A DNA stretch of 64,000 nucleotides, taken from NCBI GenBank assembly GCA_900100595.1, contig FMUA01000004.1:1-64000 (forward strand), in the 5' to 3' direction. The position numbers were made by a program, and so were the translations under genes. The first letter of the stretch is position 1; every line of letters begins with the position of its first letter. Source of the stretch: Ruminococcaceae bacterium P7. Its GTDB lineage: Bacteria; Bacillota; Clostridia; Oscillospirales; Acutalibacteraceae. Under the pieces are notes generated by a model, which saw nothing but the letters and a program-made list of their open reading frames with translations, did no database searches and was not told where the DNA came from. Shown piece after piece: positions 34,394 through 44,452 of the stretch.

Positions 34394-36370
34394 ATGAAAA
34401 CAATTACAATAAAGGGAATTTCTTTTATCTTTGTATGCTTAATGATACTTTCGCTATGTGTGTGCGGTGTTTCGGCATCAAATGTTAATACCTCTAACAG
34501 ATTTAATGTTTGTTTTGTGCTTGATTCGACTAATTCTTTATTAGACACAGATAAAGAAAAACTGCGCTATGATGCGACAAATATGTTTCTTGGATTATTG
34601 GCAAATGAGGGGAACTATGTAGGAAGCGTAATATTTAGCGGAGGTGTAATAAAGAAAAATGAGATAGTTCCGATTAACGGACCTCAGGACAAGAAAACAG
34701 CTGAAACAAATCTTGAAACTAATGAACAACTTGGGGCAACGACTATAGGCGAAGCTCTTGATGTAGCTGTGGATATGATTTTAGTTAAGGGAGACAATTC
34801 CCTGCCGTCTGTTGTTATTCTTTTAAGTGACGGTCAATCAAACAAAGAAAACACAGATGAAATGACCTCGCGATCAGAAGCACTTGCAAAAGCTAAAACA
34901 AACAAAATCCCTATTTACACAGTTGCATTAAATGCTGACGGCGAAGCAGATTTAGAAGTTCTTGAACAAATTGCTAATGCAACGAACGGAAAATATAAAG
35001 AAGTCAAGAAATCCGATGACCTCAAAGATGTTTTTAAGGATTTCTATAATATGATTTACTCGACAGGAACTATTAATATTAAAGATGGTACAGTTCCTGA
35101 AGATGGAGTAATTAGTGTTGATTTCAAGGTTCCTTATCAGGGTGTAGAAGAAATCAATATTATTATTGCTTCTGACAACAAGATAAAAAACCTCAAGTTA
35201 GAGAAACCTGACGGAACGGAGATATCGAGCAAAGAAATTGATGATCTTACTACAGACGCAAAGAGGTTTTCGATAACCAAAATTACAAAACCTGTTGGTG
35301 GTGACTGGACACTAAAGGGAGAAGGTGATCCGAATTCCCATATTAAAATCGATATGGTATATAATGATTTGATTACCGTTAAGACTGATTATTATGAAAA
35401 GAAAGAGATATATGGTGTCGGGGAAACTGTTACCGTTAATGGACTAATTCTTGATGATGGAAAGAATTTGAAGGGCGGTTATGAAAACTATTCAGCTTGG
35501 ATTGTTCCTGATACAGAAAACGGTAAGAAGATTCAAATGTCACTTGATAGTGACAAGTTTGTTGGTACTATCACTTTTGACGACGAAGGAACCTATACAT
35601 ATCATATGGAGATTGAAGGAAACGGGCTAAAAAAGGAGACAGAAACAGGAGAAATCGTTCTCAATGTTGGAAACCTTCCGCCTGAAATTAAAGAAGAAGG
35701 AAAAGATTTTAGTGAACACTTTTGGGTATTTCCCTTCTTTACAAAAACTTGTGAGGTGGATTTGACAAAGGCAGTGACTGATCCGGATGGTGAACCGTTA
35801 AAATATGAGGTGGTTTCATCTACGTTTAAGAATACGACCTATGAAATTGACGGTGATAAGCTTGTTATAAAAGATTTTTATGATCTTTCTAAAGGCATTT
35901 GCACAATTAGAGCAAAGGATGCAAAAAATGCTTTTGCTGAGTTTGATGTTACTGTATCGTTAACAAATGTCGGCATCATAACGATAATTGTTGTTGGTGT
36001 AGGCGCTATCGTAGTTATTGGTGTCTTGGTAGGACTGGGTTATTGGTTATCACGAAAGAAATTCATGGGATCGGTTACAGTAACAAATATTGAAACCGGT
36101 GCGTCGATGACGAAGCAGAGAAATAAGGGTCATATTAACTTGTCTTCATTCCAGGTTGGAGCGACCGGACTCTCGCCTAAAGCTCGTTTCCAAGCTACCG
36201 GAAAAGCGCATATAGAGTTTAGATGTCCGAAACCTGTGTCATCTTCTGTAGAAATGAAGAAAGTGAAAAAAATCACTATCAAGAGCCAGCAAGATGTAAT
36301 TATTTATTCCGATGATGCAAAAGAACATGGTATACAGGTTCGGTTTGAAAGCTACCTTGACAGTATGTAA
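34394..36370 (+). CDS. Membrane-anchored vWA-domain protein
   Basis: A 658-residue surface protein. A signal peptide at 1-29 (FVCLMILSLCVCGVSAS) is followed by a von Willebrand A domain at about 36-225 with a MIDAS-like DSTNS and a LLSDGQSN second loop. Two or three Ig/beta-like modules follow to about 520. One transmembrane helix is at about 527-552, then RKKF and a cytosolic domain of about 100 residues. That cytosolic domain (VTVTNIETGASM...EFRCPKPVSSS...VIIYSDDA) is duplicated as a free-standing protein in the next gene. The vWA should bind a protein ligand outside the cell, and the tail should meet cytosolic partners, plausibly the tubulin-like proteins downstream. First gene of the locus; ribosome site ggggtg. 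Confidence 0.82.
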   Translation: MKTITIKGISFIFVCLMILSLCVCGVSASNVNTSNRFNVCFVLDSTNSLLDTDKEKLRYDATNMFLGLLANEGNYVGSVIFSGGVIKKNEIVPINGPQDKKTAETNLETNEQLGATTIGEALDVAVDMILVKGDNSLPSVVILLSDGQSNKENTDEMTSRSEALAKAKTNKIPIYTVALNADGEADLEVLEQIANATNGKYKEVKKSDDLKDVFKDFYNMIYSTGTINIKDGTVPEDGVISVDFKVPYQGVEEINIIIASDNKIKNLKLEKPDGTEISSKEIDDLTTDAKRFSITKITKPVGGDWTLKGEGDPNSHIKIDMVYNDLITVKTDYYEKKEIYGVGETVTVNGLILDDGKNLKGGYENYSAWIVPDTENGKKIQMSLDSDKFVGTITFDDEGTYTYHMEIEGNGLKKETETGEIVLNVGNLPPEIKEEGKDFSEHFWVFPFFTKTCEVDLTKAVTDPDGEPLKYEVVSSTFKNTTYEIDGDKLVIKDFYDLSKGICTIRAKDAKNAFAEFDVTVSLTNVGIITIIVVGVGAIVVIGVLVGLGYWLSRKKFMGSVTVTNIETGASMTKQRNKGHINLSSFQVGATGLSPKARFQATGKAHIEFRCPKPVSSSVEMKKVKKITIKSQQDVIIYSDDAKEHGIQVRFESYLDSM

Positions 36371-36372
36371 TT

Positions 36373-36711
36373 ATGTTTTTTGAAGTGCATAGAATTCGAT
36401 CATTCATCACTGTAGAAAATATATCAACCGGTGAATCTATGACAATAACACCTAAACCAAGGAAGTCCAGAATACGATTATCCTCGTTTAATTTGAAAGG
36501 ATTAGATTTTCCGTACAATACATTTTTTTATAGGACAGGAAAAGGCTTCATTGTGTTTAGATGTCCAAAGCCGGTATACTCTTCTGCAGAAATGAAGAAA
36601 AATAAAAAAATCACAATTAGATGCCAGGAAGAAGTATTCATTTATTCTGATGATACACGAGAAAGTGGCATTAGAGTCACATTCAACAGCGTTATTAATA
36701 ATTTCATATAA
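36373..36711 (+). CDS. Free-standing copy of the vWA protein's cytosolic tail
   Basis: 112 residues aligning over nearly the whole length with residues about 560-655 of the vWA protein: TVENISTGESM versus TVTNIETGASM, FRCPKPVYSSAEMKK versus FRCPKPVSSSVEMKK, and FIYSDDTRESGI versus IIYSDDAKEHGI. It starts 2 bases after the vWA stop, at ATG. No signal or membrane segment, so it is cytosolic. It may compete with or multimerise with the tail of the receptor. Beta-rich; fold unknown. Confidence 0.7.
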   Translation: MFFEVHRIRSFITVENISTGESMTITPKPRKSRIRLSSFNLKGLDFPYNTFFYRTGKGFIVFRCPKPVYSSAEMKKNKKITIRCQEEVFIYSDDTRESGIRVTFNSVINNFI

Positions 36712-36736
36712 AGGAAAACAATACGTGCTCTTACTT

Positions 36737-36764
36737 ACTGTAAACAATACAGTGGTTGTATAAA
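36737..36764 (+). promoter_or_regulatory. Palindrome and -10-like box before tubulin-like gene 1
   Basis: actgta-aacaa-tacagt (36737-36753) is a perfect 6-base-arm palindrome, followed by tataaa at 36759-36764. Possibly an operator over an internal promoter; no good -35 is visible. Confidence 0.3.
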
Positions 36765-36846
36765 ATGACAGAGAAGTATTATCCCTTTCTTTCATTGATC
36801 ATTATAAATACAAAATGTTTATCATACAAAAGGAGAAGTGATATAA

Positions 36847-39800
36847 TTGATTTACACAAACCTATCCATTGCAGCGGGCGGCGGCATTATTGCCCATAGT
36901 CAGCAAGCAGAACAGGAAGAATGCGCCAATGTCTTTATTGGACTTGGAGGCACGGGCATAAGTTGTCTTAGAGAGATAAAAAAGCAGGTATATAATCGCC
37001 TTGCACCCGATGATCCCAAATCAGATGTTCCTGAGTATAGTCACATTCAGTTTGTTGCAATTGATACGGATGCTTCATCTCTGCAAGACGATAATTCAAT
37101 TAGTACACTGGATATCGCTACTGATTTTGTTGATATAAGTTGTAGTGACATTCACACTATTCTTGGACAAACACATGTACTTCAGCAGGATCCTTCGCTT
37201 CAATGGTTTAGCAATGATATTTCAATTCTTTCAGCTCAAGCTGGAGCTGGTGGAGTTAGACAGGTTGGTAGGTTACTATTGATTCAGAATATTGAAAGAA
37301 TTGTATCTACCATTCAGAATAAAATCGTCTTAGCTCGCACTGGATTGAGAGATAAACCGGTAAATATTCATATTCTTACAGGTATGGGCGGAGGAACGGG
37401 AGCAGGTACTTTTCTGGATGTTTGTTACATTGTTCAGAAAATTTTGAAAGACATGGCTCTTGAAAATGCAATTACATGCGGGTATTTCTTTCTGCCTGAC
37501 GTAAATCTAAACAAAGTAACCATAGAGAGCGTTCGGGATTATATCCAACTGAATGGCTTTGCGGCAATGAAGGAACTCGATTATTGTATGAACTTCGAGA
37601 ACAATAAAGGAAGTTGGAAGCAAAACTATAAAAGCTTTGAAATCAAAACTTCTGAGCCGCCAGTAAAACTTGCGCATTTGATAACAGCAAAGGATGAAAA
37701 GGGTGCGGAAATTCCTAATGGCTATGATTATGCCATGAATGTAGTAGTAGACTACGTAATGGAATTTATGACCAAACAGATAGTTAGCTCACAGGATCGA
37801 TTAGCAGGAAATCTTGGTTTAAAATCCCATCTTGCCAATTTTGACTCAATTGTAAAAATGTTAGCAAAAGAAAGGGGAGCACGGTATTATTATTGTGTTT
37901 TAGGAGCAGCTAATGCCTATATCCCATACAAAGATATCAATTCTTACCTTGCAGCAAGGATTTTTGAGGCTTACGATGAACTCAAGAATCACAATTGTCA
38001 CGATATTGATACTTTTGTAAGCAATTCTGGTCTCGCATACAAGTCGTTGTTAAACGAATTGAATAAGGCTGTCGGTGCAATCCCAATGTATGAAGTGGAT
38101 TCAGGTGAATTGTACAGTCAGGTACAGGGAATTGATCCCACTATTATCCCGCAGCTTCTTACTCAAATGCTTCATAAAAGACCTGAAATTCTTGGCAATT
38201 ACGCGAGGAACAGGGAGAGTTTGACGCAAAACACTATTGTGAAGCTTCGTGATAAGTTGCTTGCTTTTTGTACTGATAAAAGTAGAGGTCCAGTTTATTC
38301 TGCTCTATTGCTCAGAAATTATAATACAACTGACCGTGACATGATTGCGGTAATCGAAGGATATATCAAAGAGAATGATAAAAACGAGTCTCAGGCGAGA
38401 GCAACTTTAGAACTCAGAGAATCTGAGCTCGCTAAGGCTCTTAGAGAATTTCAAAGTAGTAATCGTTTCAATCGCAATAATAGATGTAAAACGTATGTTT
38501 CTGCGGTACATGCCTATCTGTCGCAGGATATTAAAGTACAGCTTTACGTAGAAATGGGAGAATTTATTAAAACCTTTAAGCCGCAAGTGTTATCGTTGAG
38601 GGATGAGTTCTTTTCACCTTTGATTGAAACAATAGATAATGTAGCTGAAACTTTTAAAGCCAACTTTGATACATTAAACGAAAATGTTGGTTGTGATAAC
38701 GAGTATGCAATTAAAATAGTTGGACTTGATGATGAGAGTTTAAAAGAATCCCTTAATGATGCAGTAGATCAGTTAGATTGTATTGCGATTGTTTTGAAGT
38801 TTGTACAGCATTTAATTGATAATCCTAAAAAATGGGAATCAAGAAGCAATGATGCGCAGATATCAGCGATGGTTTCTGAATTTTTCGTTAATCAGTTAAA
38901 TGCATTTACCTCTAAGAGCATTGATTCATATCTCCAGACCAAGTTTAAAGCTCCGACACAGGCAGAACTTGTTAACGATATCTATAAATATGTGATGCTT
39001 GAGCTTGAGAAGAAAGCCGCACCTATGTTTTGGGCGAGAAAGACCATTGATCAAAATAGTAAAATGGGTTATTGTTCTGTGCCAAACACTTCCACTGCTA
39101 TACAAGGAGCAGTTAATCAATTGCACAAAAAAGAACGTAAGATACAACCAAGAAGTTCTATTATGCCGGACAGAATCTCAATGCTTATTTTCTACTGTGG
39201 TGTTCCGATGTTTATGTTTAAGGGAGTGGATTTGTATTGTAATGAATATAGTAAAGGTGGCTTAGTAGGAAAACATCTCTATGAGAAAAGCGAAGGAGAT
39301 GATAGAGATTTTGTTGAATTATGTGATATCCTTCCGCTTAGTCTCATTAGTCCCGATAATTATTCAGAAAAGATAAAAGAATTTATTGACAGCTACGCGA
39401 AAGCGAATAAATTGGGTATAATTATTAAGCAGGCAAAGGGTGCATCAGGCAACCAGTACGATTATCTTCTTCGTTCTATTGATCAAGATGATTACGATGA
39501 GAAGATGCGAAAAATGCAGAGGTTGTTGAATGAAAACAATGTCGACAGGGCAAAAAGATATATTGAAAACTCTGAAAATACCTCACTAACATTCAATTCA
39601 TCTATCTTGCTTCCTAACACGGGATTTAAGGGATATGAAGACAGCGCTGTTAGAGATCACGTTTTCGCTTCTCTTGTTCTTACAAAGGCGATGTACGATC
39701 AACTTGCTGTTTACAGCGAATTTGAAAAGCTGCTGGAAGAAGTAAGGGACTTGGTAACTATTACAGTTTCGTTTGAGGAAAACGTTAATGCTTTCACTGA

Positions 39801-40200
39801 GGCACTGTGTGCGGGAGTTGTATATTTGTCAGAGGATGACAAGTATGTATTTAATTATATCAAGGGTGACGAAGATTTTCCTGACGAGTATAAACTGACC
39901 GATATGGACACAAAGCCGTTTGGTGATCGCATTCCGCTTTACAGCGCTTTTACTGAGTTTGTGAAACTGGATAAAGAGGATAAATCAGAAATTGCAGACA
40001 AAGTTAAAAGCAGAAAAAAACGAGATGAAGATGGTTGCTTAGAATATACCAAAAAGGTTAAAGAATACGTAACCAAGAGAGCTGATATGATTAAGGAAAC
40101 GGCTGATGTTAAGTTCAGGAGCGAGCGAAAGAGCATTTATGATTTTATTAAATTTATGATCACGGATATCAAGAGCTTCGAACTTTCGTTGCTGATGTAA
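36847..40200 (+). CDS. Tubulin/FtsZ-like GTPase 1, long form
   Basis: A 1117-residue tubulin-superfamily protein (Tubulin_2/FtsZ-like type, not cell-division FtsZ). FIGLGGTGISCLREIKKQVY at 30-49 is the first nucleotide-binding loop, FVAIDTDASSL near 69 the next strand, and GMGGGTGAGTFLD at 179-191 the tubulin signature for GTP phosphates. A long helical middle follows. The motif GKHLYEKSEGDDRDF near 807 marks where two shorter paralogues downstream end, so this copy carries an extra C-terminal domain of about 300 residues. TTG start with aggagaag. GTP-dependent filament formation is expected; the division role is unlikely given the neighbours (vWA, GTPase, kinase-like). Confidence 0.82.
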   Translation: MIYTNLSIAAGGGIIAHSQQAEQEECANVFIGLGGTGISCLREIKKQVYNRLAPDDPKSDVPEYSHIQFVAIDTDASSLQDDNSISTLDIATDFVDISCSDIHTILGQTHVLQQDPSLQWFSNDISILSAQAGAGGVRQVGRLLLIQNIERIVSTIQNKIVLARTGLRDKPVNIHILTGMGGGTGAGTFLDVCYIVQKILKDMALENAITCGYFFLPDVNLNKVTIESVRDYIQLNGFAAMKELDYCMNFENNKGSWKQNYKSFEIKTSEPPVKLAHLITAKDEKGAEIPNGYDYAMNVVVDYVMEFMTKQIVSSQDRLAGNLGLKSHLANFDSIVKMLAKERGARYYYCVLGAANAYIPYKDINSYLAARIFEAYDELKNHNCHDIDTFVSNSGLAYKSLLNELNKAVGAIPMYEVDSGELYSQVQGIDPTIIPQLLTQMLHKRPEILGNYARNRESLTQNTIVKLRDKLLAFCTDKSRGPVYSALLLRNYNTTDRDMIAVIEGYIKENDKNESQARATLELRESELAKALREFQSSNRFNRNNRCKTYVSAVHAYLSQDIKVQLYVEMGEFIKTFKPQVLSLRDEFFSPLIETIDNVAETFKANFDTLNENVGCDNEYAIKIVGLDDESLKESLNDAVDQLDCIAIVLKFVQHLIDNPKKWESRSNDAQISAMVSEFFVNQLNAFTSKSIDSYLQTKFKAPTQAELVNDIYKYVMLELEKKAAPMFWARKTIDQNSKMGYCSVPNTSTAIQGAVNQLHKKERKIQPRSSIMPDRISMLIFYCGVPMFMFKGVDLYCNEYSKGGLVGKHLYEKSEGDDRDFVELCDILPLSLISPDNYSEKIKEFIDSYAKANKLGIIIKQAKGASGNQYDYLLRSIDQDDYDEKMRKMQRLLNENNVDRAKRYIENSENTSLTFNSSILLPNTGFKGYEDSAVRDHVFASLVLTKAMYDQLAVYSEFEKLLEEVRDLVTITVSFEENVNAFTEALCAGVVYLSEDDKYVFNYIKGDEDFPDEYKLTDMDTKPFGDRIPLYSAFTEFVKLDKEDKSEIADKVKSRKKRDEDGCLEYTKKVKEYVTKRADMIKETADVKFRSERKSIYDFIKFMITDIKSFELSLLM

Positions 40201-40211
40201 TGCAATCACAA

Positions 40212-40250
40212 GTTATTGGCTCCAAGCTTAACCGGTTTGGAGCCAATAAC
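40212..40250. other. Perfect 14-bp stem-loop between tubulin 1 and the next gene
   Basis: gttattggctccaa (40212-40225) pairs exactly with ttggagccaataac (40237-40250) around an 11-base loop. No T-run follows on either strand, so it is more likely an mRNA processing or stability element than a terminator. Confidence 0.6.
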
Positions 40251-40292
40251 TCATATAGAAATGAGTTAATCGCATGAGGAAGGAAAAGAATT

Positions 40293-42221
40293 ATGAGTAT
40301 TGATTTAATGTTGGACAATGTTAGGCAAAGCATTGATGATGAAAATATACTATCCACCAATGTTGGCAACCGTCCTCATTATCCCATGTTTGTTGCTTTT
40401 TATGGTGCGGATAAAGAGCTCTGTACTTCGTTTTATAACAATCTGAACAGAGTATGGTCAAAACAAATCTGCGAACGCTTACTGCTATATAGGTATGATA
40501 TAGAAAACGGCAACCTTGTTTTTTCGGAGCCTTGTTCCGATGAACAGATTTCAAACCATCGTATTTATGAAAGCATTGCGGAAAATGCAATGACAAGGGA
40601 CATTTTTGCTGACTTAAGTACATGGCTTCTATATAATGTGATTGATGCATCTCACATAGGATTCGAAGATTTTGAAAGTAGCTTTAACTCTTTAGGCAAA
40701 CTAAAATACGTGATTGATGAAACTGTTCGTTCTATGGTCATTATCATATTAAATGACACGCGGGATCCGGAGCGAAAAGAAACGAACTATCGCATTCGTC
40801 AGTTTTTAATTGATCGAAAAGATTATGATAGCATTATTCTTGTATCAAACAGATCAAGGAACGGAGCAGTGTATGATTTTACAACTCTATATCGAATTGT
40901 TTCAGGTGTAGTATTACTTTCGGCAAACGATGCAGTATCTTCGGTTGATGATAAATTCTATCGGGAAAGAAATTATAAGTTATACAGCAAAACCCCCTAT
41001 AGCGTTGCATATACTTCCTTGACAAAGCCAACGATGGAAATATTACTATGCATGACTGATTGCTTTGTTTCATCGATTAACCAAGCGCGCGGGTCTTCAA
41101 AAGAAGATACAAATCTCAGGGAGTTTGCAAATAATGAAGTTGAAAGAGCAGTCGGTATAAATAACCATAGGTTTGAATTTTTTGATAATTATATTCTAAG
41201 CGTAAAAAAAAGAGTAGTTGATGAAAAACTGTTTAACAGTACGATACAGTATTTGCCTCTAGCATCAGCAACTGTTATAACAGATGAACAGTTGTTGCAA
41301 AACAGTTACTCATCTTTAAAGGATAGTATCTTTCCCAATGCAATTATGATGTTGGCAGATGATTACTGCCGTCAGGAAATAGAAAGCGATAGATTCAAGA
41401 AAGAATTCTCTAAATATGAATCTTATATAAATAACAACCTCAATCTTTTGAATGTTAGAAATATAACTCCAGAGAAAGTTACTAATGCATTTTCGACGAT
41501 TCAGAACATAGCCTATGTAAATGAAGACGACTCTATTCGTGTTTATTTAAATAATCTGATTATTTCCGTATTATTAAAAAAATACATATTGCCTCAATGC
41601 ATTAGTTTAATTGAATCCGTGTTAGATTCAGATAATTATCTACAAACAAAAAACTTGGTCGATCATTTTACAAAGAACATTACTGATAAGGTTCCGACAA
41701 AAGGATTTGGAGATATATCCAAGGTCTACGGAGAATATATGAGCAATTTCTTGAGAACCATCGAAGGAGAAAAACTCATGATGAAGTTTTTGAGAATTGG
41801 TAATTCTTATGATGATTTGGTAGAAGTGCTCAAAAGCGCATTGGTATCAGCAAATAAATATTGTGATGATGAAGTTAAAATGCCATTTATAACACTTTGG
41901 GCAAATACATTGAAAATTGCGGGACCGGCAGCAGTTATCGGAAAAATAATAACTATCCTTGAGGGTGATGGAGACAAGGGCGTTCTACTAAGAGGAGAAT
42001 TTCCGCTGTTTAGAGAGATGCGCGTTATCATGTTGCATTGTTATGATGCAGAAGGAACGAAGGACACATGGCTGTACAATCAGTTACAGCAAGCTTATAG
42101 AAATGATATGGATGTTCAGTTTTTTAATACTGGAAATGATAATGCAATAGAATCCTTGAAATTTTATAAAATTGAGGGCAATAATCTGATATTTGGATTA
42201 AACTCAGGACAAAACGCTTGA
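40293..42221 (+). CDS. Unknown 642-aa protein of the tubulin locus
   Basis: Starts ATG with ggaagg upstream. The N-terminal 200 residues look like an alpha/beta nucleotide-binding-like fold (PMFVAFYGADKELCTSFYNN; SMVIIILNDTRDPERKETNY; DYDSIILVSNRSRNG) but have no Walker motif. The rest is helical. Neither a signal nor a membrane helix is seen. It sits between the long tubulin-like protein and the zinc-ribbon GTPase, so it is probably a cytosolic component of that machine. I do not recognise a family. Confidence 0.55.
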   Translation: MSIDLMLDNVRQSIDDENILSTNVGNRPHYPMFVAFYGADKELCTSFYNNLNRVWSKQICERLLLYRYDIENGNLVFSEPCSDEQISNHRIYESIAENAMTRDIFADLSTWLLYNVIDASHIGFEDFESSFNSLGKLKYVIDETVRSMVIIILNDTRDPERKETNYRIRQFLIDRKDYDSIILVSNRSRNGAVYDFTTLYRIVSGVVLLSANDAVSSVDDKFYRERNYKLYSKTPYSVAYTSLTKPTMEILLCMTDCFVSSINQARGSSKEDTNLREFANNEVERAVGINNHRFEFFDNYILSVKKRVVDEKLFNSTIQYLPLASATVITDEQLLQNSYSSLKDSIFPNAIMMLADDYCRQEIESDRFKKEFSKYESYINNNLNLLNVRNITPEKVTNAFSTIQNIAYVNEDDSIRVYLNNLIISVLLKKYILPQCISLIESVLDSDNYLQTKNLVDHFTKNITDKVPTKGFGDISKVYGEYMSNFLRTIEGEKLMMKFLRIGNSYDDLVEVLKSALVSANKYCDDEVKMPFITLWANTLKIAGPAAVIGKIITILEGDGDKGVLLRGEFPLFREMRVIMLHCYDAEGTKDTWLYNQLQQAYRNDMDVQFFNTGNDNAIESLKFYKIEGNNLIFGLNSGQNA

Positions 42222-42239
42222 AAGTGATTGGGTACTAAT

Positions 42240-42947
42240 ATGAAAGTGAAAATTGAAGATAGTCTTTTTCGTCCGTTTATTTGTGGCATACAAGAAAATG
42301 GAGGGATTATTAGGTGGGAGTACGAAAGGCAAAACAAACCTGATATGGTTTTGATTGTAAGGACACGATATGGTAAATGTCCTGATATTGAACTGATACA
42401 AGATTTGTTAAGCATACAAAATGGGAATTTACTTAGTGACCAGTTAATTGAATTGGATAATGAAATTGCATGTAAGTTTATTCGCAATATTCAAGGTATG
42501 AGTGGAGTATATAAAGTGAACTATACGCCGGCTTCCTATTCGGTATATGGTTGTAAAAGCAGTAATGACTGCATTTCTATTCACTTGGAACAAAATGGTG
42601 GACACCATCAATGTAATGTTTCAGCTGTTATAGAATACAAGGTCGAAAATGTAAAGCGCGAGATTACGTCTGGTTGGTTGTTCAACAGATCAAGGGAAAG
42701 CGTTAGTTTTTCAAAAATTCAAATAGATCCAATCGATAATTATACAGATGGAGCTTTATACTATTGTTTTGAAGGCAGCGATATTATATTTCCCATTGGT
42801 AAATCAATGATTGGGAAGCCGTTTTATATAAGATGGTTTCAAAATAAGAATCATCCGATAATTAGATCGCGTTATAGTGGTTATACAGCGGTCAAGAGAG
42901 GAGGAATAACTTTTGGAGCAGAGAATAATTTGTCCGTATTGTTTTGA
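42240..42947 (+). CDS. Beta-rich 235-aa protein of the tubulin locus
   Basis: ATG 42240 taken as the start; TTG 42228 would add four residues. The sequence is predicted mainly beta (GGIIRWEYERQNKPDMVLIV; ALYYCFEGSDIIFPIG; PFYIRWFQNKNHP), suggesting one or two beta-sandwich modules of possible adaptor type. Its end overlaps the start of the GTPase gene by 35 bases, showing tight coupling. Function unknown. Confidence 0.5.
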   Translation: MKVKIEDSLFRPFICGIQENGGIIRWEYERQNKPDMVLIVRTRYGKCPDIELIQDLLSIQNGNLLSDQLIELDNEIACKFIRNIQGMSGVYKVNYTPASYSVYGCKSSNDCISIHLEQNGGHHQCNVSAVIEYKVENVKREITSGWLFNRSRESVSFSKIQIDPIDNYTDGALYYCFEGSDIIFPIGKSMIGKPFYIRWFQNKNHPIIRSRYSGYTAVKRGGITFGAENNLSVLF

Positions 42948-44433
42948 AGAATTCAATCAGGATGACGTCCTATTTCGTGCGGAAACATGTTTTACTGAAG
43001 ATGATATCTTAGAAGATTTTGATATTGATATGATGGAAGACGGGCAGAAAAAGATAGAAATGAGAGAAGAAAATGAGTTAAAAAAAGCATTTCTTGCCAA
43101 AGAACATCCATCGTACAGATCTTTTTGGAGTAAGTACAACGGGACAACTGAGCAAACACGAAAGCGTAAATCAGGAATGCTTGGACATAATTTCGAGAAC
43201 TATCAGAAGCCCATTATCAGTCCTAAGAATCCGCGCCATGTGATTTTTGACAATCAAAGTAAAACAGGTGTTAAGCTTGATAAAGACGGCTTTTTAACGT
43301 CGGTTACTGATATTTTTGGTAAGCATACAAGCAATCGTGTGTGTCCTGAATGCTGCAATCCTCTGCCGATTAATTATGGCAAGTTTCCGGTCAAATTCAT
43401 TTCTGTTATTGGTATTACACGTGCGGGTAAGACAGTATATTTGTCAACCCTCTTGGATAATATGTATATCTACGCAGATAAAATTGGTATGACGCCATTG
43501 CCAAACGATGCGGTAAATTTCTTTATAGAGTCAAATAAGATTGGCAGAGGAATAACTTTACCGCAAGGCACGTCGCCCGAAAGATTGTCTCAGCCTTTGT
43601 GCTACAATTTACGGTATTTTCATCAAGGAAAACATGTTCAAGAAACTTCAACGTTTGTATTATATGATATAGCCGGTGAAAACTGTGTATCTCCAGAAGG
43701 AATTGAAAACTTTGGACCATTTATATCACATTCAGATGGCATAATCATTCTTCAGGATCCCAAACAGTTTACGAGGATTTTCGGTGAAGCCCATGCAATG
43801 ATTAATTCAGTATTGGGTACGATTATTGGGCTTTTCGTTGGAAAGCAGTATTGTGAAATTCCTATTGCGTTATGTATATCTAAAGCGGACAGATTGATAG
43901 AAGATAATCTGTTTGGTGAAGCGTTATCAGAATTACTTAAGAGTGATGTCAAATCAGCTGCTGACTTTCATGGTTTCTGCGCTTCAGAATACAACGAAAT
44001 AAGCAAAAAACTAGACGATTTCTATAGAATTCAAGATAATCCAACAAGAAACGCCTTGAAAACATCATTTAATAATTTCAATTTCTTTGCGGTTTCGTCA
44101 CTGAATTGTCATTTATCAGAAAGCGATGAACATAGTGATTTGAATGGCGAAAAAATGCTAATGCCTACGGAAAACCCACACCCATTAAGAATAGAGGAAC
44201 CTTTGTTCTGGTTGTTTAATCAGTTTGGGTTTATTAAAAGTGATATTCCTGTTATTCAACACGCTATTGTTGGAAAGATTGAAAAGATTAATATGGAGAT
44301 CAAAGAATTAAATAATAGCAGAGTTGAATTGGAGAACAGTAGATTTCGTATCGGGAGAAACCAAAGAATAAAGGAAATTAATAATCTAATACAGAATAAA
44401 CAGCAAGAGATAGAGAGCTTATCACATTATTGA
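42913..44433 (+). CDS. Zinc-ribbon GTPase (TRAFAC-like)
   Basis: A 506-residue protein. TTG start at 42913 with gaggagg upstream. Zinc ribbon from two separated pairs: ICPYCFEEF at 6-14 and VCPECCNPLP at about 142-151. The GTPase domain has P-loop GITRAGKT at 167-174, switch II DIAGE at 252-256 and the base-recognition SKAD at 323-326. The C-terminus has a coiled coil (EKINMEIKELNNSRVELENS). This resembles the zinc-ribbon and double-GTPase proteins that Aravind and colleagues linked to conflict systems with GTPase-associated proteins. The next gene is such a candidate partner. A GTP switch controlling assembly at the membrane is likely (inference). Confidence 0.78.
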   Translation: MEQRIICPYCFEEFNQDDVLFRAETCFTEDDILEDFDIDMMEDGQKKIEMREENELKKAFLAKEHPSYRSFWSKYNGTTEQTRKRKSGMLGHNFENYQKPIISPKNPRHVIFDNQSKTGVKLDKDGFLTSVTDIFGKHTSNRVCPECCNPLPINYGKFPVKFISVIGITRAGKTVYLSTLLDNMYIYADKIGMTPLPNDAVNFFIESNKIGRGITLPQGTSPERLSQPLCYNLRYFHQGKHVQETSTFVLYDIAGENCVSPEGIENFGPFISHSDGIIILQDPKQFTRIFGEAHAMINSVLGTIIGLFVGKQYCEIPIALCISKADRLIEDNLFGEALSELLKSDVKSAADFHGFCASEYNEISKKLDDFYRIQDNPTRNALKTSFNNFNFFAVSSLNCHLSESDEHSDLNGEKMLMPTENPHPLRIEEPLFWLFNQFGFIKSDIPVIQHAIVGKIEKINMEIKELNNSRVELENSRFRIGRNQRIKEINNLIQNKQQEIESLSHY

Positions 44434-44452
44434 TCACAAACGGAGGGCAATC

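Noticed and set aside
36847..40200. Possible cell-division FtsZ
   Set aside because: Three times the usual FtsZ length, two paralogues, and no division or cell-wall cluster genes beside it; the fold signature fits the Tubulin_2/FtsZ-like group.
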